Assembly (NCBI RefSeq): GCF_014530035.1
Contig: NZ_JACVMX010000002.1
Span: 186,001-250,000 of the forward strand
From: Leucobacter sp. cx-328
GTDB taxonomy: Bacteria; Actinomycetota; Actinomycetes; Actinomycetales; Microbacteriaceae
DNA length: 64,000 nt
Direction of reading: 5' to 3'
Shown: in pieces, positions 34,641 to 43,079 of the stretch
Numbering within the stretch: position 1 is the first letter of the stretch
How the letters are laid out: each line of letters opens with the position of its first letter
The notes under the pieces: model-generated
Databases searched by the model: none
What the model was told of the DNA's origin: nothing
The model's input: only the letters and a program-made list of their open reading frames with translations
Position numbers and translations under genes: made by a program

Positions 34641-35825
34641 ATGACCGCTACCTCTGTTGAGACTCTGAGCGCAGCACAAGCCCGACGCATCGCGCTCGCG
34701 GCGCAGGGCTTCAGCGGTGCGCCAAAACTCAAGAAGCGGCGCCCGTTCGATGATGCACTCGGCAGCCTGGGCGTGCTGCAGATTGACTCGGTCAACGTGT
34801 TCTCGCGCAGCCACTACATGCCGGTGTTTTCGCGGCACGGTGGGTACGACCGCGCAGCCTTCGACGACCACCTGTGGCGCAGCGGCGAGTACACCGAGTA
34901 CTGGGCGCACGAGGCCGCACTCATCCCGGTAGGTGACCGACCACTCTTTCAATGGCGCATGCGCGACTTCGAGGCGAAGCATGCCGAGCGAGCAGAACCG
35001 CTTGCGCGCACCATCGCGCTCGTGCGCGACCAACTTGCGGCCGAGGGGCCGCAGCTCGTGCGCGAACTCGAGTCAGGTCCACGCGAGAAGCGCGGGCCAT
35101 GGTGGGACTGGAGCGACACCAAGCAGGCAGTCGAGATCCTCTTCGCCTCCGGCGAGGTCGTGGCGGCGAACCGTGAGGGGTTCCAGCGACGTTACGCGCT
35201 CGCCGAGCACGTGCTGCCCGCCCACGCGCTCGAAGACCGCTCCCGTGAGGAGGCTCAGCGCGCGCTGATCAGTCAGGCTGGCCGCGCCCTTGGCGTCGGC
35301 ACGCTTGCTGATCTCGGTGACTACTACCGCCTGCGCCCTAAGGAAGCCGCGGTGGCCGTGCGCGATCTGGAGGAAGCGGGAGAGCTGCTGCCAGTGCGCG
35401 TCGAGGGGTGGAATGACAAGTCTGGCGATCCGCTCGCCGCCTGGTTGCACCGTGATGCTCGGGTGCCTGCCCGCCTCGCACCGCACGCGCTCCTGACGCC
35501 GTTCGACCCGGTGGTGTGGTTCCGGCCGCGTGCTGAGCGCATGTTCGATTTTCACTACCGCATCGAGATTTACACCCCGAAAGAAAAGCGGAAGTACGGC
35601 TATTACTGCCTCCCACTCATGGTCTCGGGGCAGCTCGCGGGACGCATCGATCTGAAGGCGGATCGCGCAGCCAACACCCTCCTCGTCCAGGCAGCCTGGC
35701 GCGAGCCAGGGGCGCCCGCCCACACCGCCGAGGTCGCGGCCGAGCTGTTGCAACGCGCTGCCGCCTGGCAGGGACTCGAGCGGATCGTGTCGACCGGCGT
35801 TGGAAACCTCGCCCTGCCCGCTTGA
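34641..35825 (+). CDS. ycaQ: YcaQ/AlkZ-type DNA glycosylase, winged-helix (HTH_42) family
   Basis: The 394-residue protein has VLQIDSVNVFSRSHY with the catalytic Gln-x-Asp (Q47, D49) of the AlkZ/YcaQ family. The family unhooks DNA crosslinks and bulky alkyl lesions. EYWAHEA and the C-terminal LLTPFDPVVWFRPRAERMFDFHYRIEIY region, read in two pieces, match the family. It is leaderless (TAGAGT box). It lies next to unrelated single genes. Confidence 0.88.
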   Translation: MTATSVETLSAAQARRIALAAQGFSGAPKLKKRRPFDDALGSLGVLQIDSVNVFSRSHYMPVFSRHGGYDRAAFDDHLWRSGEYTEYWAHEAALIPVGDRPLFQWRMRDFEAKHAERAEPLARTIALVRDQLAAEGPQLVRELESGPREKRGPWWDWSDTKQAVEILFASGEVVAANREGFQRRYALAEHVLPAHALEDRSREEAQRALISQAGRALGVGTLADLGDYYRLRPKEAAVAVRDLEEAGELLPVRVEGWNDKSGDPLAAWLHRDARVPARLAPHALLTPFDPVVWFRPRAERMFDFHYRIEIYTPKEKRKYGYYCLPLMVSGQLAGRIDLKADRAANTLLVQAAWREPGAPAHTAEVAAELLQRAAAWQGLERIVSTGVGNLALPA

Positions 35826-35841
35826 AGCGGCAGCGGTGTCG

Positions 35842-35858
35842 GTGGTCAGTCCTAAACT
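35842..35858 (+). promoter_or_regulatory. -10 TAAACT with 13-bp upstream motif (proC)
   Basis: TAAACT (35853-35858) is at -12 to -7 from the ATG at 35865. GTGGTCAGTCCTA precedes it as at ycaQ. Confidence 0.55.
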
Positions 35859-35864
35859 GATGGC

Positions 35865-36716
35865 ATGAGTGCAGCCACCGAAGTTTCAACGTCAGCAGTC
35901 CGCGTCGCAATGCTCGGGTCGGGCTCCATGGGTGGTGCGATCCTCGCGGGTCTGCAAAACCCCGAGTCAGGCGTCGCGAGCCCCATCGAGGTCACGACCC
36001 GCAGCGCCGCAAGCGCCGCAGCACTGACCAACCCGCGCGTGCACGCGGTCGCTCTCGAAGATAACGCAGACGCAAACCGCCTCGCAGTCGCTGACGCTGA
36101 CATCGTCGTGCTCGGCGTGAAGCCGTGGCTCATCGTTGAGCTTGCAGGCGAGATCGCAGACGCAGTGAAGCCGGGCACGATCGTCGTGAGCCTCGCAGCT
36201 GGCGTGACCGCAGAGCGCATCGAGGCGCAGCTTCCCGACACCGTTTCGGTCGTACGCGTGATGCCGAACACCCCGTCGACCATCGGCCTCGGCGTCGCCG
36301 GCGTTGCAGCTGGCAGCCGCGCGACCGAAGCAGACGTTGCAGCGGTTGCTCGCCTGTTTGAGACCGTCGGCTCGGTCGTCATCGTCGATGAAACGAAGAT
36401 CAACGACGTCGCAGCGGTCTCGGGTTCTGGCCCCGCATACCTGTTCTACTTCACCGAAATGCTTGAAGCAGCAGCACGTCGCCGCGGCTTCGGCGATGCG
36501 GAAGCACGCACCATGGCGTACGAGACCGTCATCGGAGCGGCAGCACTGCTCAAACACAGCGGCGAAGACGCAGCAGAGCTGCGCCGCCGCGTCACCAGCC
36601 CGAAGGGTACGACCGAACGCGCTATCGAGGTCTTCCAGGGCGCCGGCTGGGACGACGTCTTCGACCGCGCGCTCGCCGCAAACGCGGCACGCTCGGTCGA
36701 ACTCGAACAGGGCTAA
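35865..36716 (+). CDS. proC: pyrroline-5-carboxylate reductase
   Basis: Last step of proline synthesis, reducing P5C with NAD(P)H. The 283-residue protein has the Rossmann motif MLGSGSMGGAILAGL at residues 15-29, VLGVKPW, VRVMPNTP, and SGSGPAYLFYFTEML, with a C-terminal dimerisation domain containing the RRRVTSPKGTTERAI stretch. Leaderless start. It stands alone before a convergent hairpin. Confidence 0.95.
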   Translation: MSAATEVSTSAVRVAMLGSGSMGGAILAGLQNPESGVASPIEVTTRSAASAAALTNPRVHAVALEDNADANRLAVADADIVVLGVKPWLIVELAGEIADAVKPGTIVVSLAAGVTAERIEAQLPDTVSVVRVMPNTPSTIGLGVAGVAAGSRATEADVAAVARLFETVGSVVIVDETKINDVAAVSGSGPAYLFYFTEMLEAAARRRGFGDAEARTMAYETVIGAAALLKHSGEDAAELRRRVTSPKGTTERAIEVFQGAGWDDVFDRALAANAARSVELEQG

Positions 36717-36725
36717 CACAGCAAG

Positions 36726-36753
36726 GCGGTCGGTCACGAGAGTGACCGACCGC
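36726..36753. terminator. convergent hairpin between proC and ktrA
   Basis: A 12-bp perfect stem (36726-36737 with 36742-36753) with a GAGA loop. There is no T tract, but its position suits bidirectional termination. Confidence 0.65.
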
Positions 36754-36822
36754 GATCCGCGCCCCTGTGAGTGACAAGTGGCGCGCGAGTTACTGTGCGC
36801 GCGAGGCGCTACGCGCGAGGCG

Positions 36823-37488
36823 CTAGGCGATGGCGGCGAAGCGCTCGACGTCGCTCGCCGAACCCGACACGATGATGAGATCGCGCGGGGAAACAACAGA
36901 CTCCTGCGTCGCATGCGTGAACGGCTGGCCCGGCGTCTTCACGCCGACCACGGTCACGCGATAGCGGGTGCGAACGCCGCTGGCTTCGAGGGACATTCCG
37001 CGGATCGAGCGCGGCGGGTACATCTTCGCGATGACATAGTTGTCATCGATCTGAATGAAGTCGAGCATCTTGCCGCTGAGCAAGTGCGCGACGCGCTCGC
37101 CGGCCTCACGCTCGGGGTAGATGACATGGTTCACGCCGATGCGCTCAAGAATCTTGCCGTGCGAAGCCGAGATCGCCTTCGCCCAGATCTGGGGGATCCC
37201 GAGGTCGACGAGGTTCGCCGCGATCAGCACGCTCGACTCGATCGAAGCGCCGGTAGCGACGACGGCGATCTGGAACTCATCCGCGCCGAGCTGGCGCAGC
37301 GCCTCCATCGAACGCGCATCGGCCTGCACCGCGTGCGTCACGCGATCCGACCACTTCTGTACGAGCGTCGGATCAGTGTCGACCACGAGTACCTCGCGGT
37401 CCTGACGGTCGAGCTGACCCGCGGTAGCGGCGCCAAAACGGCCGAGCCCGATCACTAGAACGGGGGCGTCATTGCGAATATCAACCAA
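36823..37488 (-). CDS. ktrA: TrkA/KtrA-type potassium uptake regulatory subunit
   Basis: The 221-residue cytosolic protein has an N-terminal Rossmann RCK domain (VLVIGLGRFGAATA, then VVDTDP) that binds nucleotides, and a C-terminal TrkA-C domain (about 140-220). It gates the partner channel encoded just upstream. I chose TTG 37488, which overlaps the ktrB stop by 8 bases and has an AGAGAGG site. The longer frame to 37650 runs inside ktrB and looks non-coding. Overlap implies translational coupling. Confidence 0.9.
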   Translation of the reverse strand: MVDIRNDAPVLVIGLGRFGAATAGQLDRQDREVLVVDTDPTLVQKWSDRVTHAVQADARSMEALRQLGADEFQIAVVATGASIESSVLIAANLVDLGIPQIWAKAISASHGKILERIGVNHVIYPEREAGERVAHLLSGKMLDFIQIDDNYVIAKMYPPRSIRGMSLEASGVRTRYRVTVVGVKTPGQPFTHATQESVVSPRDLIIVSGSASDVERFAAIA

Positions 37489-38935
37489 CGATCGGCCTCT
37501 CTTCGGGGTAGCGGAAGAATCGTGGACTGCTCGTCGCAGCAACTGCCGCGGCAAGAGTGACAGTACCAACTCGACCTGCCCACATGGTGGCAGACAGGAT
37601 GTATTTGCCTGAATCAGGCAAGGTTTCAGACAGACCTGTGCTGAGACCACAGGTGCCGAACGCAGAAATCACCTCGAACATGACCTGGTCTTGCGGCATC
37701 TTCGTGATGTGCATGAGCGAGATCGTCGAAATGAGTACGATCGTCGCGCCCCAAATCAAGACCGAGACCGAGACACGAAGTACCTCATTCGGGATGCGAC
37801 GGCCGAAGGCCTGCATGTCGTTGTATCCGCGGGCTTCGGCGTAGGCCGCGATGAAGAGCACGGCCAGGGTTGTGACTTTGATGCCGCCGGCTGTTGAGGC
37901 GGATCCGCCACCCACGAACATCAGCATGTCGATGACGAGCCTGGTTGAGCCCTCCATCTCCATGGGGTCGATGATGCCGAGACCGCCAGAGCGGGTCATG
38001 ACCGACATATAGAACGTCGTGAATGCGGAATGCCCGAAGCCATCAGAACCGAGGGTGCGCGGGTTTGCTGCCTCGAGGCCACCGATCAGGATCCAGCCGA
38101 GGATGATGAACATCAGGGTCGCGGTGAGTGTGAGCTTTGCGTGCAGTCCGAGGCGCTTGTGCGAACGCCAGCCGCGGTCGGTGACGAAGTGGTACAGCGC
38201 GAAGATCACGGGGAAACCGATGCTGCCGAGGAACACGCCGATTGCCAACACGCTCAGCAGGTAGTAGTCGTTGAGGAACGGATCGAGGCCGTCAGCGAGC
38301 GGGACAAAGCCCGTGTTCGTGAACGACGAAGCCGCGAGGTAGAAACCGTTCCAGAGGCCGTGCCAAAAATCCATGCCAGAGGCGATGAGACGCGGGGTGA
38401 TGAGGAGTGTCAAAGCCGCCTCGATGAGCAACAGGCTCACCGCAACAGCGCGGAGCAGGCCGCCAATGTCGCCGAGGCTGATCGCCTGGCTTTCAGACGC
38501 GCCGCGGCCCGTACGGAGCGGATTCGTGTCGCTCGCAGCGAGCAGGCGCTGACGCAGTCCGAGTCGGCGGGTGACGGTGAGGCCGAGGAGACTCGCGATC
38601 GTGAGCACGCCCACGCCGCCAATCTGAATGCCAATCAGAATCATGATCTCGCCGAAGAGTGACCAGTGAGTCGCCATGTCGAGAGTGGACAAACCAGTCA
38701 CGCAAATCGCCGACACTGCAGTGAAGAGCGCGTCGGCGAGTGGAGTGATTGTGCGGCTCGCGCTTGAGATCGGCAGCGCGAGAATCGCAGTCCAGGTAAG
38801 GGTCAGCGCCGCGAACACGAGGATCGCGAATCGCGCGGGGGAGGTGTGCGCCATCGCGCGAATCCACCCCTGGCCGGACTGAGGCTTAGTCTGCTTCAGC
38901 CGCACGGTACGTGCGCCCAACGTTCCTTCTTTCAT
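37481..38935 (-). CDS. ktrB: TrkH/KtrB-type potassium transporter
   Basis: The 484-residue membrane protein has the four-fold M1-P-M2 repeats of the Trk/Ktr family, with selectivity-filter Gly segments (for example AVSAICVTGLST, ASSFTNTGFVPL, and SAFGTCGLSTGL). It imports K+ (perhaps with Na+) and works with the RCK subunit encoded downstream. The ATG at 38935 is divergent from the HTH gene at 39015. No clear ribosome site. Confidence 0.93.
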   Translation of the reverse strand: MKEGTLGARTVRLKQTKPQSGQGWIRAMAHTSPARFAILVFAALTLTWTAILALPISSASRTITPLADALFTAVSAICVTGLSTLDMATHWSLFGEIMILIGIQIGGVGVLTIASLLGLTVTRRLGLRQRLLAASDTNPLRTGRGASESQAISLGDIGGLLRAVAVSLLLIEAALTLLITPRLIASGMDFWHGLWNGFYLAASSFTNTGFVPLADGLDPFLNDYYLLSVLAIGVFLGSIGFPVIFALYHFVTDRGWRSHKRLGLHAKLTLTATLMFIILGWILIGGLEAANPRTLGSDGFGHSAFTTFYMSVMTRSGGLGIIDPMEMEGSTRLVIDMLMFVGGGSASTAGGIKVTTLAVLFIAAYAEARGYNDMQAFGRRIPNEVLRVSVSVLIWGATIVLISTISLMHITKMPQDQVMFEVISAFGTCGLSTGLSETLPDSGKYILSATMWAGRVGTVTLAAAVAATSSPRFFRYPEERPIVG

Positions 38936-39014
38936 GGAGCTGCCTGGAAAATCGACACTCTATATTGCAAACGATGTTGTCATGGTACACATCAAGCGGG
39001 ATACCCTAGGGTTT

Positions 39015-39473
39015 ATGCCTGATATTTTTGGAGTCATCGCTGACGCGACACGGCGGGACATCCTGCAGGTGCTGCTTGAGCGGCACCTCCGGGATAGCGA
39101 AATCAGCGTGTCGGAAATCGTGGGTCAGCTTGAAATTAGCCAGCCGACGGTTTCTAAGCACCTGAAAGTACTGCGTGACGCAGAACTCGTAACCGTGCGC
39201 GAAGAGGGTCAGCACAGATTCTACTCGCTGCAGCCGGAGCCCCTGGAGATGATCGAAGACTTCGTCATCCCCTTCTTGTCTGCCGGTTTCGAGACTGAAG
39301 TGACGGTCGAGTACCGCGACGAAGACGGCTCACTTCTTTCCGACCCCGAGGGGCTCGGCGAAGAGGTGCTTCCCGAAGAAGCAGCTGCCGCTGCTGAACG
39401 GTTTGGCCGCGCTGCAGCCAAAGCCGAACATCGAGTCAAAGAGCTCGTTGCGCGGTTTAAATTGCGTGGCTGA
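39015..39473 (+). CDS. ArsR-type winged-helix regulator
   Basis: The 152-residue protein has an HTH_5 winged helix (IFGVIADATRRDILQVLLE, then ISVSEIVGQLEISQPTVSKHLKVLRDAELV and the wing VREEGQHRFYSL). An acidic, Ala/Glu-rich C-terminal extension (about 95-150) follows. No metal-binding Cys pair is seen. ATG 39015 is chosen because TACCCT lies at -13 to -8, fitting a leaderless start; the frame is open further 5' but lacks HTH-like sequence. It sits beside the bS22 gene, 99 bp downstream. Confidence 0.82.
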   Translation: MPDIFGVIADATRRDILQVLLERHLRDSEISVSEIVGQLEISQPTVSKHLKVLRDAELVTVREEGQHRFYSLQPEPLEMIEDFVIPFLSAGFETEVTVEYRDEDGSLLSDPEGLGEEVLPEEAAAAAERFGRAAAKAEHRVKELVARFKLRG

Positions 39474-39572
39474 GAGTTTCCAATTCGCGCAAGCGCATTG
39501 CGCGATATAAGATTAGTGTTTTGTGGGCCGCTGTCGGTCCCGCACGATAATTCAATTTTTGTGAGGTAACCG

Positions 39573-39671
39573 ATGGGTTCAGTCATCAAGAAGCGTCGTA
39601 AGCGCATGTCGAAGAAGAAGCACCGTAAGCTGCTTCGTAAGACGCGTCACCAGCGTCGCAACAAGAAGTAA
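39573..39671 (+). CDS. small ribosomal subunit protein bS22 (AURKAIP1/COX24-like)
   Basis: A 32-residue, extremely basic protein beginning [17 protein letters not shown] and ending QRRNKK. It is the actinobacterial short protein known from mycobacterial ribosome structures as bS22 (COX24/AURKAIP1 domain). It binds rRNA in the small subunit. GAGGT 5 bases upstream supports the ATG. At 99 bp it is easily missed by gene finders. Confidence 0.92.
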   Translation: MGSVIKKRRKRMSKKKHRKLLRKTRHQRRNKK

Positions 39672-39699
39672 TCGACGCGCCTTAGGCGCGATCGATGTG

Positions 39700-39737
39700 A
39701 GGTCCCGAGCTTTCGAGCTTGGGGCCTTCTTCTTTTT
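39700..39737 (+). terminator. terminator after bS22 gene
   Basis: A 12-bp stem (39700-39711 with 39716-39727, two wobbles) with a TTCG loop, followed by a T-rich run TCTTCTTTTTC. Confidence 0.85.
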
Positions 39738-39742
39738 CTGGT

Positions 39743-39841
39743 GGCGTCAACCGCGCCGTGTCTTTCGGCGCCAACCGGCCGTGTCTTTTGGCGCCAACCG
39801 GCACCCCGTTTCGGCGCCAACCCGCCGAAACGGGGTGTTTC
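39743..39841. repeat. tandem GGCGCCAACC-containing repeat with terminator-like hairpin
   Basis: The core GGCGCCAACC (first copy GGCGTCAACC) occurs at 39743, 39767, 39790 and 39813, a period of 23-24 bp. The last unit folds into a 14-bp perfect stem (39803-39816 with 39823-39836, loop CCAACC). The rest of this 320-bp gap shows no gene, apart from the leaderless -10 of the SRAP gene at 39980-39985. Confidence 0.6.
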
Positions 39842-39979
39842 TGCCGAAACTGGGTGTTTCCCCCGGTCGTAAGGGGCATTCTCGGGAGAAAGGGTCGATC
39901 TCGAGGGGGTGAGGCCCATCCTGCGCGAGGTAGAAGAGGCCTATCCTGGCGACCCCTCGACGATGTCGGTGGTACGACG

Positions 39980-39985
39980 TACCCT
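39980..39985 (+). promoter_or_regulatory. -10 box TACCCT for leaderless SRAP gene
   Basis: TACCCT is at exactly -12 to -7 from the ATG at 39992. Confidence 0.55.
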
Positions 39986-39991
39986 GAAGGC

Positions 39992-40735
39992 ATGTGCGCA
40001 TCAACGGGACTTCGACATGGCGGATCGGCGATCGGTATCGATGGCCAGCCGTTCGTTCCGCTCGATGGCCAGGCCGAGAGGCTCGAACTTGCTGGCTGGT
40101 GGGAGTCACAGCAGGGCAACGCCAAGATCACGGGCCGGAATGCGCGGAATTTGAACCCGATCATCCGCGCGGCCGGAACTGCTGCGGCAAGCACGGCTGC
40201 AGACCCCACCGCCCTCGACCGCGAGCTCCGTTTCGCCTGGTGGTGGATCTGGAAGAACAGCTCCGGCCCCGTGAAGTTCTCGGCGTTTAACTCGCGTAGC
40301 GACAGGCTGCTGCAGTCGTGGTCATCGGAGTTTCAGCACCGGGCGATTATTCCCGCGAGCTGGTACGTAGAGAAGGGGGTGCGATTTGAGCATCCGACTG
40401 GCGGCACCTTCGGCATCGCCGCGGTCACTTCGACCGTGCAGGAGGCCGACGGCTCAGACCTCGTCACCTACTCGATGGTGACGCGAAGTGCGGTCGGTGA
40501 GGCCGCGACCGTGCACGACCGCATGCCGCTCGTGATCCCGCCCGAGATGCACGATGCATGGCTCGACCCCGCCCAGCCAGGTGATCGCGACCTCGCGCTC
40601 GCCTCGGTTGCCTGGTCAGAAGACCTTTCGCACGCGATGACCGCGGCCGGCCCGGCCCTGAAGGCCAAGAGCGCCAAGCACACGGTGCGCGGATCGGCCA
40701 CTCGAACCCCAGAAGCCCCGCACACCCTGTTCTAA
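39992..40735 (+). CDS. SOS response-associated peptidase (SRAP/YedK/HMCES family)
   Basis: The 247-residue protein starts MCAS; Cys2, exposed after removal of Met, forms the thiazolidine crosslink with abasic sites in single-stranded DNA. KFSAFNSRSDRL, IIPASWYVEK and HDRMPLVIPPEMHDAWL match the family's conserved blocks. ATG 39992 is fixed by the need for Cys at position 2 and by the TACCCT box. The upstream in-frame stretch runs through the repeat region and is not coding. Confidence 0.88.
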   Translation: MCASTGLRHGGSAIGIDGQPFVPLDGQAERLELAGWWESQQGNAKITGRNARNLNPIIRAAGTAAASTAADPTALDRELRFAWWWIWKNSSGPVKFSAFNSRSDRLLQSWSSEFQHRAIIPASWYVEKGVRFEHPTGGTFGIAAVTSTVQEADGSDLVTYSMVTRSAVGEAATVHDRMPLVIPPEMHDAWLDPAQPGDRDLALASVAWSEDLSHAMTAAGPALKAKSAKHTVRGSATRTPEAPHTLF

Positions 40736-40744
40736 CTTGGGGCT

Positions 40745-40783
40745 ATGGCAAGGCAGCCGAAACCGATAACGTGTTCCGCATGA
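40745..40783 (+). other. possible 12-codon leader ORF before amidase
   Basis: ATG 40745 follows TAACTT at -12 to -7 and opens 12 codons (MARQPKPITCSA) whose TGA (40781-40783) overlaps the amidase ATG (40780) as ATGA. A second TAACGT at 40767-40772 could drive the amidase directly, so the leader may be fortuitous. Confidence 0.3.
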
Positions 40784-41991
40784 GTTCACAGCATGCCAAT
40801 GGCGGCATCGTCATTACCGCAATCGACCTCGCAGCAGACAGCGCAGAGGGCACGGAGTGCCCAGAAACACCCGAAGCGACCCCCCTCGCGGGCCTCACCC
40901 TCGCTGTGAAAGACAACATCGATGTTGCGGGCGTCCCAACGACCGCAGGCTCGCAGCTGCTTGGCCGCGAGGCTGCCCTTCGCACGGCGCCCGTCGTTGC
41001 GGCGCTCGAAGCGGCAGGAGCACGTGTCAACGCAAAGGTGAACCTACATGAGTTCGCATACGGCGTGAGCAGTGACAATCCGTGGCACGGCAGAACGCCG
41101 AATCCGCGCTTCCCAGACCACGTCCCCGGCGGATCCTCCGGCGGCAGCGCCGCAGCCATCGCCGGCGGAGTGAGCGATATCGCGTTGGGAACGGATACGG
41201 CTGGGTCGATCCGCATCCCCGCCGCTTGCACCGCGACGGTGGGCCTGCGCCCGCGCAATGGCTCCCTCGATCTCACCGGCGTCTTCCCGCTGTGCCCATC
41301 GTTCGACACGGTCGGGCCGATGGCGGGCACGGTGCAGCTGGTCGACGCGGCATGGCAGGCGATGCGCGCGGGTCGTTCTGCGGGACATGCGGCAGGGCGC
41401 GGATCGGTGCGTCACGGCGCAGCGTCATCGGGAGAAGAGCGCGCGCTGCCTGAGAAAGTCGGCTTCTTCGGCGACCCCGACCCCCGAGCCCTCGAGCTTC
41501 TGAAAGACCTCGGTGTCGAGCCGGTGGCGCTCGCATTCCCGCTTGAGGAGATTGAGGACGAGTTCTGGGCGCCGTTCCGCGCGGAGATCGCACGGACGCA
41601 CGCGGCAACCTACCCGCGGCTGGCAGAAGACTACGACCCGAACGTTGCCGCCAAGATGGCGAACACCCAGGGTGTCCAGGCAGCCGAGTACGAGGAGCGC
41701 ATGGCTGCGCTTGGCGCGATACGCGACCGTGTGCTTGTTGAGTGCAAGATGAAGGGCGTGACCTCAGTGGTGAGCCCCGTGCTGGGCCTGCCCGTTCCAC
41801 GTGCAACGGATGACGAGGTCGACTACCGCAACCTGCTCGGGCTGTACACGATCCCGGCATCGGCGCTCAATTTCGCCTCGCTCGCGATCGGCAACTTCCT
41901 TATCACCGGCCTCACAGAAGACCACGTGCTCGCGCTCGGGCGTGCGCTCGAAGAGGCGGGCCTTGCGCCGGTCCTTCCTGCGTTGGCGTAG
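40780..41991 (+). CDS. amidase, AS (amidase signature) family
   Basis: The 403-residue protein has LAVKDNIDVAG (catalytic Lys near 43), GGSSGGSAAAIA (the Gly/Ser signature) and GTDTAGSIRIPAA with the nucleophile Ser. That is the Ser-cisSer-Lys triad of amidase-signature hydrolases. It probably hydrolyses a small aliphatic or aryl amide; GatA is excluded by length and lack of gatB/gatC. ATG 40780 may be leaderless (TAACGT at -13 to -8). It is convergent with the LysR gene. Confidence 0.85.
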   Translation: MSSQHANGGIVITAIDLAADSAEGTECPETPEATPLAGLTLAVKDNIDVAGVPTTAGSQLLGREAALRTAPVVAALEAAGARVNAKVNLHEFAYGVSSDNPWHGRTPNPRFPDHVPGGSSGGSAAAIAGGVSDIALGTDTAGSIRIPAACTATVGLRPRNGSLDLTGVFPLCPSFDTVGPMAGTVQLVDAAWQAMRAGRSAGHAAGRGSVRHGAASSGEERALPEKVGFFGDPDPRALELLKDLGVEPVALAFPLEEIEDEFWAPFRAEIARTHAATYPRLAEDYDPNVAAKMANTQGVQAAEYEERMAALGAIRDRVLVECKMKGVTSVVSPVLGLPVPRATDDEVDYRNLLGLYTIPASALNFASLAIGNFLITGLTEDHVLALGRALEEAGLAPVLPALA

Positions 41992-42018
41992 GGGCGGATC
42001 CGCTACCCGCCTACCCAG

Positions 42019-42930
42019 CTAGCTCAGCGCGGTGGCCGCGAGCGTTTCGCGGAGGCGCTGCAGCAGGCGCTGGGTCGGCTGCTGCATGCCGCGCTGGGAG
42101 CAGAGTGCCCAGACGTGGCGCACGAGCATGAGCTCCGGCACGTGCAGAATGCTCGCGCCCGGCGGCAGATCACGGAGGGCTGCCTCGGGGATGAAGGCGG
42201 CGGCGTATCCGCTCGCAACGAGCTTGGCGGTGACGGCGAAGTCATCGCAGCGGGCGACGGTGCGCGGCTTGAGACCCTGCGCCGCGAATAAGCTCTCGAT
42301 CTCGTCGCTATCGCTGTTGCCACTGTGATGCATGACCCAGGAGCGGCCGACGAGCTGTTCGGGCGTGACGGTGTCTTGTTCGTGGAGGTGCCAGCTGGAG
42401 GGGGCGAGAACGCGGTAGCGATCCTCGCCGAGGTACACCGCGCGCACGGAGTCGGGCCAGGAGAGGCCGCTGTCACCCACGCGGTAGACGAGCGAGACGT
42501 CGATCTCCTCACCGCTGCGCAGCGCCTGCACGGCCGGTGAGGGGTCGCGCACCGTGAGGCGGATCGCGAGCGACGGCTCATCGGCAAGCTGTTCGGCGAG
42601 GAGTGCAGGGAAGATCTGGTGTGCGAGGCTCGCGTAGACGCTCATGCGCAGCTCACTGCTCGTCTCGCGATCGATGCCAGAGGCGGCCTCGATGAGGGAG
42701 TCAAGTTCGCTGAGCACCGCGACCGTGTGCTCGGCCATGACCTCGGCTGCTCGCGTCGGACGGGCGCTGCGGGCGCCGCGCTCAAACAGCTTGATACCGG
42801 AGTCGCTTTCGAGCGCGGTCATCTGCTGGGAGACCGCCGAGGGGGTGTATCCGAGGCGGTTGGCTGCGGCCGCGAACGAGCCCAGGCGCACAACCTCAAG
42901 CAGGGTGCGCAGGTGAACGGGGTTGAGCAC
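42019..42930 (-). CDS. LysR-family regulator of the amidohydrolase/ABC operon (inferred)
   Basis: The 303-residue protein has an N-terminal LysR HTH (MLNPVHLRTLLEVVRLGSFA, AANRLGYTPSAVSQQ) and a periplasmic-fold effector domain. It is divergent from the operon starting at 43080, with about 150 bp between starts, the usual arrangement for LysR and its target. Effector unknown, probably a compound imported by that operon. Confidence 0.9.
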   Translation of the reverse strand: MLNPVHLRTLLEVVRLGSFAAAANRLGYTPSAVSQQMTALESDSGIKLFERGARSARPTRAAEVMAEHTVAVLSELDSLIEAASGIDRETSSELRMSVYASLAHQIFPALLAEQLADEPSLAIRLTVRDPSPAVQALRSGEEIDVSLVYRVGDSGLSWPDSVRAVYLGEDRYRVLAPSSWHLHEQDTVTPEQLVGRSWVMHHSGNSDSDEIESLFAAQGLKPRTVARCDDFAVTAKLVASGYAAAFIPEAALRDLPPGASILHVPELMLVRHVWALCSQRGMQQPTQRLLQRLRETLAATALS

Positions 42931-43079
42931 GAGGTCTCCGATCGACGTTGAGCGTAAGTAATGCTGATGCTCAGGATAGCGAATTCTCTGACCCCTCAGG
43001 TGGAATCATGGGTGCTTCCTGATCTAATCTGAGGCGAACGACGAACTCACCGGTGATTTCGAAAGGGTAAGTGATCCTT

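Noticed and set aside
38030-38662. 210-codon plus-strand frame
   Set aside because: It is antisense to ktrB and low in hydrophobic residues, a mirror of the membrane helices.
39743-39841. CRISPR array
   Set aside because: The tandem units have no variable spacers and no cas genes lie nearby.
40780-41991. GatA subunit of the tRNA amidotransferase
   Set aside because: The amidase is short for GatA and no gatB/gatC genes are adjacent.
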